Assembly (NCBI RefSeq): GCF_023856365.1
Contig: NC_064548.1
Coordinates: forward strand, 6,043,142-6,107,141
DNA from: Brienomyrus brachyistius
Taxonomy: Eukaryota > Chordata > Actinopteri > Osteoglossiformes > Mormyridae
Direction: 5' to 3'
DNA: 64,000 nt
Shown here: one piece after another, positions 12,910 through 25,500 of the stretch
Layout of the letters: each line of letters starts with the position of its first letter
Numbering within the stretch: the stretch's first letter is position 1
Notes under the pieces: generated by a model
Database searches by the model: none
Told to the model about the DNA's origin: nothing
What the model saw: the letters and a program-made list of their open reading frames with translations, nothing else
Made by a program: the position numbers and the translations under genes

Positions 12910-14225
12910 TAGCAGTGCATATACAAATACTTAAAGTTACACAGAGACACAAATTAGTCCATATGAAGAGAACACCACACTGCAAGACAAAGACGGTGGA
13001 TTCAAGACCCCAGCGCTGGAGGAATGAAAAGGTCCCACCAAGTAAAGCACCTTGCCACTTCACGCACAACACTTTGTAATGGGAATAACAAATTACTGCT
13101 GTCAACTACCTTTCAGATTGCAGAATGTATATAAAGAATGGGAATGACAATGTGATAACGTGTCTGTAAATGTGATCGAATGGCTGCATTTGTCACACAT
13201 GGAGTTTCTCTTGGCCTTAACCAGACTTGCACCTTGACACCTGAAGAGGCCCTGAGAAGGAGACCAAAATGATTAGCATGGGTGCCACAGAGAGAGAGAA
13301 AAAGACGCCCAGATTCATTTGTTCATTCTGGTACTCAGGTTCCAATTCTCATTCACGAAATAGAAAGGCTGAAGAACTTAATTGGACTCGCGAAAGCAGC
13401 AGAGCAATTACAATGTTCCTGAAGTGTGTTTGACGCCTGGCAGACCTTTGTCCTCTAAAGTGATTTGGTGAATTCAAATCCTTCTCTCCACTTTTGCTTG
13501 GTCAATAGTCTTGTGGACTCTGTTCTCGAATGTTCTGCATACAAATGATTACTATTTCTTACTTAAATTTCAAGCTTTTCATCGATATATAGGTGGACAG
13601 ACAAAATGTGATGTTTCAAACCATTTCAAGCAGGAGGATGTAAAGAACACATACAAAAAAACCCAAAATCACCACAATACAGGTACTGTTGTTCATGATA
13701 TTACATTGTATAATATTATATTGTACAGCACAGTGCAGCTAACATCTCAATAACTGTTATCCACATATACAGAACAAGAACCCCATGAATACATGCTGGC
13801 CTTTCTATGGAACCTCTTTCATTTCCACAAGGAAGGGTTATTAGTTTTTTTCCATGTGGCTCTTCTTGTTGAAGTAAAGAAGACAGAGACCAAAGATTGA
13901 TTTCTTTTCTTCAATCAAAAAAGGCCTTCACCACTATTTCTTTGTTCTCTTTGACAATAGGTAGAGATGTAATGTGGAATTCAAGACTTAAGCCAGGAGA
14001 ACAGGTGGTAGTTTGAGATAACTTTGTACGACTTGGACTGCATCTTTTTTTCAGCTGGCTATCTATGAATGAATTAAGCATGGATGTTTACGGATCATTT
14101 ACTACAAAGTAGTCCAGTAAGTTATAATAAATTAAAAGAGGAAAAAAAAACTACGAAAAAACATATTTAGGGCTGTATAATGGTATACTGTCACGAAGAA
14201 TTACATCACAGTCTTTAATACAGAA
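12910..14225. other. no gene; possible SINE scrap at about 12960-13030
   Basis: The minus strand at 12970-13030 has a B-box-like GGTCTTGAATCCACC. The rest has no recognised feature. Confidence 0.45.
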
Positions 14226-14229
14226 CAGC

Positions 14230-14575
14230 GCCTATGTATAGTGCAAGCATGAACATAACTGGCACACAAGTACGCATTCATCTTTAAAAACGATATGTGC
14301 GACAATCGATTGTGGTAACAGTGTAAAGGCGTACTTATTTTCTGCATTTGCACTGATATGAAAACAAAATATACTGCATTTTAATCTTTATATACTAACT
14401 CTACTTCATTTGAGGTATACAAGTTAAAATGCAAGGTATTTTTTCGTCATAGCACGCAAAAGCACATAAGATAAGTATACATGTCAGCTTTTATAAACAA
14501 CTGATTGCCACATATATCGTTTTTAAAGGTGAATGCGTATTTGCATACCAGTTATGTCCATCCCTGTACATAGGC
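14230..14575. mobile_element. MITE-like element with about 68-bp inverted ends
   Basis: The arms at 14230-14299 and 14509-14575 are inverted copies sharing GCCTATGTA, CATAACTGG, TACGCATTCA and TTTAAAAACGATAT. The minus-strand open frame over the right arm and beyond has no recognisable protein features. Confidence 0.75.
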
Positions 14576-14945
14576 ATTGTATGTAAGACTTTGGGTGGGA
14601 GGGATAATAAAATGTGGGTGACACAAAGTCGTGACAAAAGAATAGGAACATTGAGATGGAAAGGAATCCGGTTTAGCAAAACAGTGAAAGGTCTTTTTGG
14701 TGGGAACCAAAGATAAGCACAGGAGAACCAAAAGTGTGTTGGGCTGTGCAGAGGACTATAATTATGTTTGGGTTCAGGTATAAGGGTCTGGCTCTGTATT
14801 TGAAAACCAAGGAAACAAAACAGAACCCACTGTATAGCTGGAAATAAGGCACAACTGCAGGGCATGAACATACCTGTCACCTGACCTCACTGTGACCTTT
14901 GACGTCTATATCTCCTCCCCTTATATCAGTTTAAAAAAAAAGGCA

Positions 14946-15320
14946 TGAGTGCAAGAGATTGCCCCTTGAGGGGCAAGGTTTATTACTGAAAATAGAGGGA
15001 AAATGCATGAAAGAACAGGTCAGTAAAGAGGCAGAAGTTCCTTCAGGGCAGTCAACCTCCAGGATTCGCATGCAGGGAGCACACATGCATGGCTGACTTG
15101 CCCTTTGCTTTACCTCCCTGGCTTCTTCCTGGAGTGCGTTTTAAGCCTTATATGGGAAGGACGTCCTGCCCCCTCGTTGGGGCAATTATTAGTCACCAGC
15201 TGTGTCCTGTTGGCACTCCACGAGGACAATGGTAAGGAAACCATGGTTACCATTGGCCTGTGTGGTGCTGATCGGCCCTTGCTAATGTGTGGCAGGATTC
15301 TAATGGGCTGCCGTGTCACA
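14946..15320 (-). mobile_element. LTR-like sequence, termini unproven
   Basis: On the minus strand the sequence begins TGTGACACGG at 15320. It has a TATA-like CCATATAAGG at about 15150 and an AATAAA signal at about 14988, then ends near a CA at about 14946. The spacing of TATA box and poly(A) signal fits an LTR. I could not find a matching target duplication, so both ends, and the identity itself, are provisional. Confidence 0.35.
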
Positions 15321-15329
15321 GAACAGTAC

Positions 15330-16140
15330 CAGATTATACCACATCACAGCACAGTGTCTCTTACAGTATCTCACAGAATCTATGCCATTACCAGACATCC
15401 CTTTCATAATCCCTGATACGCGATTCAAGACGACAGCTTGGGAGCCAACAGGTTAATCTTCATGCCTGTGAAAGCTACTAATCACCTTCAGCCCATCCAC
15501 GCCATTTACACGAGCGCAGTTTGTAATCAAAAATCAGGAGATGCTGCCATTAGGGTCATAATCGCTATTATTATCTTCATCATGCAAATGAGCACACTCT
15601 TAACTTCCTTTTTTGGATCTTTCAAGTGATGACAACTATCATACTGTTAATTAGAGCCGCACTAAAGAGAAAAGACAGTTCAAGCTGCTTAACAGTGTTA
15701 ACACTTAACAGAGTTATTTTTTTTTTATCCAACACAGTCTTACTCAAGCCCCCCCAGGAAGCATTAAAATAAATAATTATTGAGTTTATATTCCAAACTA
15801 AATTGGTGAATATAGGCCAACATTACAGTTTAATTGTGAAATCTCATTGACACACTGACACACACAAAGAGGTTTGTCATTATATCTTTGTGGGGACTCT
15901 CCATACATTTCTGTGGGGAAAACTGCAATCCCAACATGACGACATTAACTCCTACCCATCCCTACCCTTAACCATACAGGTAAGTAACCAATCAAAATAT
16001 GAAAAATGGCCCCTACAACATACAAATAATAGGATTTTATAACACTGTAGGTAACATTTGGTCCACACACACAGTATGGCACAGTGTGTGTAGGTGTGTG
16101 TGTGTATGGCTGAGAGAGAGTGCGTGTGTGTGTGTACATA
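15330..16140. other. no gene seen
   Basis: TTTGTGGGGACTCTCCATAC at about 15890 resembles a low-complexity element frequent in fish genomes. Otherwise nothing is recognised. Confidence 0.45.
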
Positions 16141-16141
16141 T

Positions 16142-16568
16142 ACACAGCCATGGGAAAAATGAAGAGACCACTCTTTTTAAACGAATCTGCATTTTAAATC
16201 CTGGTTTAATCCTGGTTCTGCTGGCAGAAGGCTACACTGAGCAGCAGGTTGCCTCCAGGTTCAAAATTTCTAAGAGAGCAGCACACAAGGATAAGGTGAA
16301 GCAGGAGACACTGGAAAAGACCAGAAAGCAGCCAAGTAAAGGGCGGAAGCGACTTTCTAATGGCAGAGATGACTGTTAACTTATCCGACAGTTTCTCATG
16401 AGTCGTAGGATGACATCAAGTGACCTTCAAAAGGAATGGGAAACCCTAAGCGTAGGAGTGAAGTGAAGGGCTGTTCATATCAGGCTCCTAGAAGCAGGGC
16501 TGAAGTCCCATTAAGCAAGGAAGAAGCCCTTCATTAATGAGAAACAGAAAAGAACACAGAAGTCTGAT

Positions 16569-16600
<32 letters not shown>

Positions 16601-16757
16601 ACACACACACAAACTCGAGACATGTACATTTTTTTGTTTCACTCATTTCCCAATTTATGGGGGAATTTGTGTGTCTGTCAATTTTTGAGTTTATATTCCA
16701 AAAAACAAACAAAAAAAAATGTACTGTGGTCTCAATTTTTTCCGCGCCTATATATAC
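16142..16757 (+). mobile_element. Tc1-like transposon, internally deleted
   Basis: TATACACAGCCATGGGAAAA at the left and the inverted GGTCTCAATTTTTTCCGCGCC at the right form terminal repeats. Inside, a frame from about 16205 encodes the N-terminal DNA-binding half of a Tc1 transposase: LLAEGYTEQQVASRFKISKR, then GRKRLSNGRDDC. The catalytic half is missing; instead a (CA)n tract and AT-rich sequence lead to the right end. Similar sequence reads on past the stop at 16377 in other frames to about 16560. Confidence 0.75.
16569..16611. repeat. (CA)n microsatellite
   Basis: About 21 CA units with one interruption (CATACA) lie inside the deleted Tc1-like element. Confidence 0.95.
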
Positions 16758-16767
16758 AGTACGCATG

Positions 16768-16862
16768 TTATGATGGGTTGGGCTCCTATTCTGAGTTGTT
16801 CTCTGCTTTATACCTATAGCTTCTGGGATTGACTCTGGAGCCCTACGAACCTGCATACTGCA
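16768..16862 (+). mobile_element. family A SINE-like fragment
   Basis: GATGGGTTGGGCTCCTATTC, GAGTTGTTCTCTGCTTTATA and the CTTCTGGGATTGACTCTGGA block match the 3' body. Confidence 0.55.
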
Positions 16863-16869
16863 GAACCAG

Positions 16870-18475
16870 TGGTCATGGAAAAGGGAGGGAAAGAAGGATA
16901 TAATGATGTTTATTTAATATGTATTTTCCTTGTCCATGTCACAATTCAACCGGTGAATTGCCTTATTAAAACCACAATTAACAGCTCTGCTGGTACAGAT
17001 GTATCTGAATTACCTTTAGCTGTGAAAGGAGCATTAGGACCTTTATTCAAAGAAAGCTTCACCTTTCAATAGGTTGCAGCCAATGCACCCCAGAAAAAAG
17101 TTCATGAAATGCAATTTGGATAAAAAAGAGAAAGTGATGTAATCTACGGGAAAAGCTCTGTGGTATACTTTAAACCCCCAGAGTGCTGTGCAGGTCATTG
17201 CATAGGCAAACAATGACATTTTTACACACAGAATTTGGTTTATTTAGGAATTAGTCTTTCCAAGCAGTCACTTATTTTTAATACTGTTGTCTAGAACTGA
17301 TTAAATTGGTTTTAATTATACTTGCTGGTTGCTGTCAGTGCTATTGAACCGAACTTCCATCCATATATTTGACTTTGGAGGACATGTTCTTTGTCTTAGT
17401 AGGACAGAGATCTTTGTCTTTAGTTTCCAGCTATTATACATATTCTATTCATTTGCAGAATACAATATTCACAAGTGAGCAGTACTTTTTTTGAGGTAAG
17501 TATTCAGTGCATTAAAGCAGACAGTATTTTTCATAATGACTCATTTTATTTCACTGATCAATTAATTCCTTGCAAAAGGACTTATTCTTAACTTTAATTT
17601 GGACTCCACCGAATAAGTTCAATAAGTTAAATATATCTTCTGTTCAAAGTTCTAATTGCAATAGATTTTCTCTTGGTGGATTTAAAAGCCAAGAGGTTTC
17701 TCTGTAAATGTCCTAAAGTTATATATTTTATGGTAAAAGCAGCAGTAGTTATATTTTAAGGTGAACTTAATAAAGGGGATGCAGACACACATCGGATTAT
17801 ACCTCTGGCTTCGTCTTTCTTTTTCCAGTTTTCACACACTATTACACGTTTTACAGAATTCAGAATGTAGAGGGGAGTTCGCCAATTTCTCTTGAGACAT
17901 GTCAAGCATATATCGCTTCTTAAAATGATCTACTCAACAGTCCATTTTCTATTTCCTATGAGAAAATACGTACATTCTGGTAGATTCTGTAGCTGCCACA
18001 TGTATTTATCATTTCATATTATATTTTAAATTTAAATAAAAATTTGTTTTGATGACTTGAACTCACTGTGATGGCTTTGAATAATATCAATATTGCTTTA
18101 TTTTGTCTGAAAAACTGTTGCGGTTTATTCATGCAGCTTGCTACATTGTTTTTTTTTTTTTTTTTTGCAAAATCTGAAATATGAATTATGAATGCCTTCC
18201 TATGATAACTGTTCTGGTAGTTTTAACCTGCCATTTATTTCTTACAAAAGCTTGTGTGAACCTTGTATGAAAATACCTAAAAACATTTGAATATCTGATA
18301 CATTTTTTATGCGTTTTTTTCCAAACGCATTTATAATAAGACTCAAAAAGATACATCTCAGTATACAGTATTGTCAGTACAAGGTCATATGAATTAGCCT
18401 TAGAAAATGGAACTTTAAAGACTTTGGATCAGTCTGGAACTTAGTACATGTCACCAATATATCCACAATCAAATT
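16870..18475. other. no gene or repeat seen
   Basis: AT-rich DNA with a 20-base T run at about 18149. No exon candidates. Confidence 0.55.
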
Positions 18476-18479
18476 TGTT

Positions 18480-19247
18480 AGTGAGATGGGTGGGCCGCAG
18501 TGCAGAAGAGCTAGTGGAGAAAATCAAAACTTGCTTATTTGAAGAAACATGCCTTGTGATGTAGAGACATACTAGGACCACACTGTTAATCAGTACTCAA
18601 CTACTAGCATCTGCTTCCAGAAATTAAGTTAAAGTACGATTCACTGAAAAGTGCAAAGACCACTGTCACAAGATGAAGTTGTTCTCTTCAACCCCCCACA
18701 GATAAAACAGAATGGGGACTGTCTAAGAAACCTGCAGGGAACCTATTTTTTAACAATATCGAATCTAAAGGGAAATAATATGATATTACAGACACATCTT
18801 ATTAACTCCAGGACCACCATCAAAGCAGGAGATACTTCAACCCTACAGTTCAAGTTCAGGTTACACCTCCATCCATCAGCAATGGATTCTTTCTTCCCTG
18901 TTGGCATGGACATATTCCAGGACAAGAATGCCAAGATTCATTGGGTTCGAATTGTCAAATGGAGTGGTTCAGGGAGTATGAGGAATCATTTTCACGTATG
19001 AATTGGTGATTTGTGACCTTAACCTCATTGAAGGTCTTTGGGATGTGCTGAAGGAGGCTTTATGGAGTAGTTCAACTCACTTGTCAGTACAGGATTTTGG
19101 TGAAAAATGTATGCAAATCTGGATGAAATTAAAGAGGGAGCATAAGCTTGTGGAAACAATGCCATGATAAATGTGTGCTATATTCAAAGCTAAAGGCGGT
19201 CAAACGAAAAATTCAAATAGCAACTTTTTTTGGCCGGTCAGTGTAGA
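18480..19247 (+). pseudogene. Tc1/mariner-like transposase relic
   Basis: Frames in this stretch give the middle and end of a Tc1-type transposase: GRPLSQ-like RPLSQDEVVLFNPPQIK, LRNLQGTYFLT, SRTTIKAGDTSTLQFK, LHPSAMDSFFPV, GSGSMRNHFH, and finally DLNLIEGLWDVLKEA, which is the DLNPIE-x-LW motif near the third catalytic residue. The relic ends with GGCCGGTCAGTGTA, a terminal repeat form. Several frameshifts are present. The left terminal repeat was not found. Confidence 0.65.
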
Positions 19248-19372
19248 ATATTGAGTTCATTGTTATTGAACCCATGAGCGACTGCGGTTAATTATGAAAT
19301 ATATACAGAAGTGACAGCATCCTATGTTGCCTTTCATTAAAAGATATTAAACTAATTCATGTCTACTAACTC

Positions 19373-19708
19373 CAGGGCCAGTCAATCCTACAGGTAATAT
19401 AGGCGGCTGCTTAGGGCGCCAACTTCTAAGGGGGCGGCAACTTAGCCAACGGATTTCACAAGTGTGAATTGGCTTGCTCTTGCCCCTAAAAGTACTTGCG
19501 CACTCTCTAGTGCTGGCACACAACCGCAACGCGATGTAGGGCGTCCTCTAGTAGCAGTCGCGCCCCCTGCTGTGCCAGCCCTGAACCACCATGCAGTGTG
19601 GTGTGCCAGCTTCTGAGGGGGTGTCAACTTGCCAGCCCATTTCACTTAGAAGGGAGGCATTGGTGGTGGTGCTCGCCTAGGGCGTTACATGGGCTAGGAC
19701 TGACCCTG
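19373..19708. mobile_element. MITE-like repeat with inverted CAGGGYCAGTC ends
   Basis: CAGGGCCAGTCAATCCTACA at the left and GGGCTAGGACTGACCCTG at the right are imperfect inverted ends. The internal GGCGGCTGCTTAGGGCGCC and GCTCGCCTAGGGCGTTAC blocks are also inverted. The interior is markedly GC-rich compared with the flanks. This pattern is common in fish genomes. Confidence 0.65.
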
Positions 19709-19719
19709 ATCTCCCTACT

Positions 19720-22480
19720 TTGTTTTTCTCCTCAACACCATCTCAAGTGCTTGAATTCTTACATGCCTCCACTACATATCTTGCAGTCAACTGCCCATTT
19801 CCTGTCAGAACCTAGTACAGGTAGTCAGACGCTCGGCCAATTGAGAGAAACATGGGTGAGTGCACTCTGACTGTGCCTTGCTGACAATGGGTGCCCTGTT
19901 CAGAACTCAGGTAATACACTGTTGCTGTTATACAGATAATTAAGTAAGAACAGAATGGACAAATGGATTTGTGGCATTAATTTAACTATGACCCTTGATT
20001 TTCTCTTTGCTTTAACTTAAAAAAATACATCTTTTTAAATGAACTAACCCAAGTTACATCTTGATATTTCTTCGTTATGCAATCAATGAAAGGCAGTTAC
20101 AGTTCGAAGTAATTTTCAAAGACTGTCATACAGCTTCTAAATGCATAAGAGCTCCCTTAAAAGGTAACTGTTGTGTTTCATTACCCTTTTTATCGGAGGG
20201 CTGTCTGTGTTACTAATGTGTGTTTTGCCACCGATCATCACGGACTGATTTGTATTTGAAGAACTGCTCTGCTCTGTTTTCCTTGCAGCAAAGTCTATTG
20301 ATTTTTGTGGTTATATTTGCATTCAGTTTAACTTTTGCTAATTTAAAATGCGAGCTCCCGTATTATCTACTATGCATGAATGATTGGGGAATAGCACTAG
20401 CGTCTAATACACATCAGTTATTCAAAATTAAAGAAAACACTTGCAAGACTAATTATATAAATGCAACACACCCTTCTCTTTGTCAATGTTTTTTTTTTTA
20501 ATTAAAAATGTCATTTGAGCTGATGTAAATGGTTGAAACCTGAATATCAGACAACATAAGATCAAACTGTACATGTAATTCACAGCAGCCTTACTTAGTT
20601 GTTAAAATAAAATGACAAAAGCCATCACTGAAAAACTGGCAGTGAGAATTGTATGAAGTTGTATGAAGAGAAACAATATGGGATGAACTTTTGGTATTTT
20701 CACTAAAGCAAAATTTTGTGATGTTTATGAGCTTCAGGCCAAAAAGGATGAAAAACAATTTTGATTAAATATTAATTTGAATAACAAAATCTCAACTGAC
20801 GTTCTCCCAAGTCTATTAAAAAACGAAAAATCTAATAATTAGACTTCCAATGTTTTTTTAAATTATTTTTAACATTAACTGGTTGAAAAGGTTTTGGTCT
20901 TTTATTTTTCCCCATGGAATATTTGACTTTTCCATTGCGCCTAAAAGCACACAACACAGTGGACCAGTGCCAAGAACTGCCAGGAAAAGAGCTCATTCAG
21001 ACAATTAGACTAAAATCCATACACTTGTTAAACAGACCTGGTAAGTCCCCTGAAACTCTGTTCTTCCTAATGAGACACATGTTATTTATATTGATATTTA
21101 ATTCAATATTAGGGATTATAGATCAAAGGTCCACTGGTCTGTCTGAAATCTATAATTAATTCTTCTTTCTAAGACAACTGAACAGATGTGCATGTAAACA
21201 AAAATGTAGCAGCAATATAAAAAGAAAAAACAGGAATGTTTACATCCATGTTAATATATGAAATTAGTACATAGCTCTTTAAAGTAGGTACTCTACAGTA
21301 TATATCAATGCTATGGATTTAGTGTATGCTTCTCCATATTTCTGTCACATATACACTTTCACAATTAACTATCGTTCATGTGTGGCTTCTAAAATGTTTA
21401 TTTTTAAGCCTTGGTTAATTTCCATCCATCTTCCAGGACATGCCTATTACTCACATAAATAGTTCTCTATGTAGTACTTATGGAAGTGCTGTAGCTGTGA
21501 TAGCCATTGTAATCTGTTCTACCACATATCTGGCCGTGAGGGAGGGATTGTAATCTGGTTTAAATTGGAAGATCAATGACCACCAGAATGTAGGGAAATT
21601 ATTGACTTTTTGTGTTGTGATGCTCAGTGACAATATCAAGGGCACAAGCCCTTTAAGGCAAGGAACAGATTAGTTTCTGCAGCCTGAACTCATTTTGGTG
21701 AAATATTTCTGCCACATGCCAAAAGACTCCCTGCACTGATCACTGGTTCCCTCACATACTGTAAAGTAGGAAACTCCATCTGTCCATGCATCCATCCATC
21801 CATCCGTCCGTCCGTCCATCCGCCACCTGCTTACCCTGGTCAGGCCCATGGTGGAACAGAAGCCTCTTCCACGTTGCACAGGGCACAATGTTAGGGTTCA
21901 CCCAGTTTAGATAAACTACAAAACCTATAATCTATAACCTATTATTTATACCTATAATCAGCAGCCACTGAATGAGGAAATGGTAAATAATTGATGTCGA
22001 TCTAAGCACCGGCATTAGTGTAATGACACAATCTAATAATACTTGTATGCAGACCAGTCACCTCAGATAGGCATTATTTGTGTACCCAGTAACTTATGGG
22101 GAAGGTACAACAGATTAACATATAACAACCAATAGTAACCATACGTACGTAGAACGAACACTACATTAGCATCTTATTCGCTGCAAGATTCTATATAACA
22201 GTTCTATTACGTTTGTTTTATTTGTGTTCCTTGTACTAATATGCTCACCAACGTTTTCGGTTGAATACGTAATTTGTAGATACTCCCAGAATTCAACTAC
22301 ATTTCCCTTCAAGCAATGGTTTCATTTTATTTCCGTGTTGCGATCTCTGTTGTCTCTTTGCGACTCGTCTGTATTCTTTCACAGTTTTAGATAGTGCTGT
22401 GTGTACTTTTCATGAAAATATATAAATATATATTCATTATAAACCCAATTCGTATGCCGGACCGTGCTTTTTTTTCCGTA
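19720..22480. other. upstream flank of pudp, largely featureless
   Basis: Apart from the small SINE fragment at 21781, no gene or repeat is recognised. Promoter elements of pudp should lie near its 3' end but none can be assigned with confidence. Confidence 0.5.
21781..21900 (-). mobile_element. family A SINE-like fragment with (CATC)n tail
   Basis: The CATCCATCCATCCGTCCGTC tail is followed by GCTTACCCTGGTCAGGCCCA and GCACAGGGCACA. It is a short, diverged minus-strand end. Confidence 0.5.
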
Positions 22481-22496
22481 GATACATTCAGAGAAG
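22470..22496 (+). promoter_or_regulatory. acceptor-like sequence just before the pudp start codon
   Basis: Immediately upstream of the ATG is a run of T followed by CCGTAG, then 15 bases to the start codon. This has the form of a 3' splice site (polypyrimidine tract then AG). It may mark the start of a second exon whose first exon is a non-coding 5' UTR further upstream. Alternatively the pyrimidine tract may simply be promoter or UTR sequence. No TATA box or CpG-rich promoter is evident within 200 bases upstream. Confidence 0.3.
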
Positions 22497-22557
22497 ATGG
22501 AGGCGAGTTTCAAGCCAGTGACACATGCCATTTTCGACATGGACGGACTGCTATTGG
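22497..22557 (+). CDS. pudp: pudp coding exon 1
   Basis: The exon encodes residues 1-20 plus the first base of codon 21. It holds the nucleophile motif DMDG at residues 14-17. The ATG lies in a strong context (AAG before it, G after it). The donor is GTTCGT directly after the split Asp codon. This phase-1 junction just after the LLL of motif I matches the known vertebrate gene structure. The exon is too short to be found by open-frame length alone. Confidence 0.92.
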
Positions 22558-25500
22558 GTTCGTAAATGCTTAAAGAAAGCCCTTCGGTAGCTTAGTGCAG
22601 CTCCTTTATTGGGAGGAATAATTATGGGGCGTTTAAAAATACACTTAAAGTCCACGTTCGGAACAAGGAGAACATCAATAATAGCTATGGGCAGTTAGTA
22701 TAATTTTGCACTTTGACCTACGCTTCGCTCGATGGGGCAGGGCTTGCTGTCTTTGCGCAGTTACAACGCCGCCCAGGGCAAAGTTAACATTATTTAACAA
22801 ATTATTTGGCGGATGATGATGATGGTAACGATTTTCACGAGCAAGATAAGATTTTACTAAATATGACATTCAAGTGACATTAATGTATTATTAATAATAA
22901 TCAGTGGGTTAATTATTATTATTGTTGTTGTTTTGATTGCAGATACAGAGAGGCTGTATACAGTTTCTTTCCAACAGATATGTGATCGGTTTGGTAAGAA
23001 GTACACTTGGGAGGTAAAATCATTAGTAATGGGCAAAAAGGCACTAGATGCAGCATGCATAATCCGGGACTCCCTTGCACTTCCAATGACACCTGAAGAA
23101 CTACTAGAGGAAAGTAGAAAGATACAGCAGGAACTGTTCCCTACAGCTAAGCTGATGCCAGGTGACTGTCTAGTGAACGTGATGTTTTCCTTCTGTTATC
23201 TTTCCTGATGGGCTGTGGGCTGGTTTATATCTCCTACACTGCAAAAACCGGCACTGCACATCTCTCCTATTTTGTCCTACTGATCACATTTAGTGTCAGC
23301 ATAAAAGATAGCTGCATGGTTGGGTGCCTCACAATTAGTTTTGTCAAATATGGGCACTAGCAAGACATGTGTCAACCATTTCAGCGATTCAGCAGTATAA
23401 AGTAGCTGCTTTTCGGCTGTTGATGTAAAACTTAGCACTGTGTGCTCCTTTGAGCTTGGGCATGCAATGTGCATCGTGTCTCCAATGAATTTCACTGCAA
23501 TTCCATAGGACCTGCAATCCCAACAATAACCTCAAGCCACCCAGCAACATTTTCCACTAGCTAGTAACCTACAGCCTGAACATAATTACACTTAAGTACA
23601 AATGCTAGTGATTTATCAGTGAGGTTAAATATACTTGAAATTTAATATCCTATATGGTTTATTTAGTAATTATAGTCATTAAAAATCTGTATTTGCTATT
23701 AAAATTAAAGTGTTTTTAAAATCATTGCACCTTATGGTACTGATGACAGTGCTATAGAGGGACCACAAGTAATAGGTTTGTTATGTGCAGAGATGACATG
23801 CATTCAGAAGAATTTGACACATACTGATATGTTTTTACTGGAAATTGTGAATTCTGGAAAAAATGTGCACAGTGTTCTTTTGGAACTCCTCACATCCCCG
23901 GCATCCTCCCATCCAGGCGTGGAGAAACTCGTCCGTCACCTACACAGTGAAGGCGTGCCGATGGCTGTGGCCACCAGCTCTGCGCGGCTAACGTTCGACA
24001 TGAAGACCAGCCAGCACAAAGACTTCTTTGGCCTGTTTCACCACGTGGTGCTCGGCGATGACGAGGACGTAAAGAACGGCAAGCCACACCCCGAGCCCTT
24101 CCTGGTCTGCGCCGGTAGATTTACCCCAGCACCTTTGCCAGAGAAGGTGAGGCAGTAAAGCACCTTGCCCATCTGAATCTGTGTGTTTCAGTAAATGATT
24201 TTTCTTATTTTAGTGTTCAGAGTTTTTTGGGACAGCATGGTGGGTCAGCGGGTGGCACTGTTACCTCCTACCAGCAGGGTTGGGTGTTCGAACCCTGTCT
24301 GACTGTGATGATCTTCTTCTACTCGCGTCCTGACTGTACCCCTTCATGCACTATAGTTTATCGATTTATCGGTTATCGGTATTGTATTGTGATACCAAAA
24401 ATTTATAACAAATTGTGATACATAATTTCTCAGATATAAACGGAGAAAGTTGGTAGCACCAGTCCTGCCACTGGAAAAGTTAGTCTGGAACCCCATGTAT
24501 GGAATCCACTGTTGCCCACTACCTGCCTACAGTTTATAAACAGGCTGGCAGAGTGAAAAATGGCAGTATTTTTGTTTTAAATTGAATGAAAAGAGTGAAC
24601 CTGTGGATCTAACAGTCCCAGTATGCAAACGCTGATACAAAGCGGCAATATGTCTAACCTGGTGAAGCATCCATCTCTCACCCTAGCGCTCACCCTGATT
24701 TATTTACAACTTTTAAAGATCGTCATGGTAACAGATATGACACATATTGATGTAATTTACAAGTTATTATGTTTTGTGTTTCTCTTAAAAGTCATGTTTA
24801 GCCTACGTGCAAGCTCATTCATATCTCTCTCCCCAGTGATGAAAAGTAGGCTAGGCCAAATGATGAAGAGAACAAAGACTAATGTAATTGTAACGTTAGT
24901 GTATTATTGATCATGCTTTGCAACAGCTTAGGCTAAATTAATATCAGAATCTGAGCATTGAATGGAATTGTGCTGATCTATGCCAGTTTCATTGTTAATG
25001 GTAAAAATGATTATAGGTTGTTGCTGTTGGTTTAATTTCTAATATGCCGGTTTGTTGCAAAGCAGTGTAATATTTCATTGGGAATGTTTTATAGTATTGA
25101 TTTAGTATCCATTTGTATTAATATGGTGGTACCAAAGCTGACATTGGTATTGAAGTCAATTTTGCTATTGATCCTCTAATATGCATAAAGGAATAGGATC
25201 CTAGTTCTCCTTGTGACACTGCACTTGATAAGCAGTTGCAAGTAGGATTGATGATTTTTCTTTATCAACTGAAATATTAATAAGTATTTCACTCTCTATT
25301 GTAATTGTATTGATGACACAATAGCTAGAGTTAAGCTTTTTGTCAGTTTTGCATTATGCCGTCAGTGTACAGGTCAGGTCAGGTCACTGTATCCACACTG
25401 GAATACATCAAGAAAATAACTTGCTCAGTTTTAATGACTGGATTGATGTGAATCTGCTCTTTTTCTGGCCAAAGTAAAGCTGCTTCAGTGGTTTCCAAGC

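Noticed and set aside
14491..14880. 129-codon minus-strand open frame
   Set aside because: It overlaps a MITE arm, has no recognised domain and no splice context.
18651..19001. 116-codon open frame as a host gene
   Set aside because: Its residues match a Tc1/mariner transposase relic with frameshifts.
23778..23916. In-frame extension upstream of pudp exon 3 starting at an ATG
   Set aside because: The exon 2 and exon 3 junctions join exactly in phase at Gly94 and match the family; the extension has no homology and lies in intron 2.
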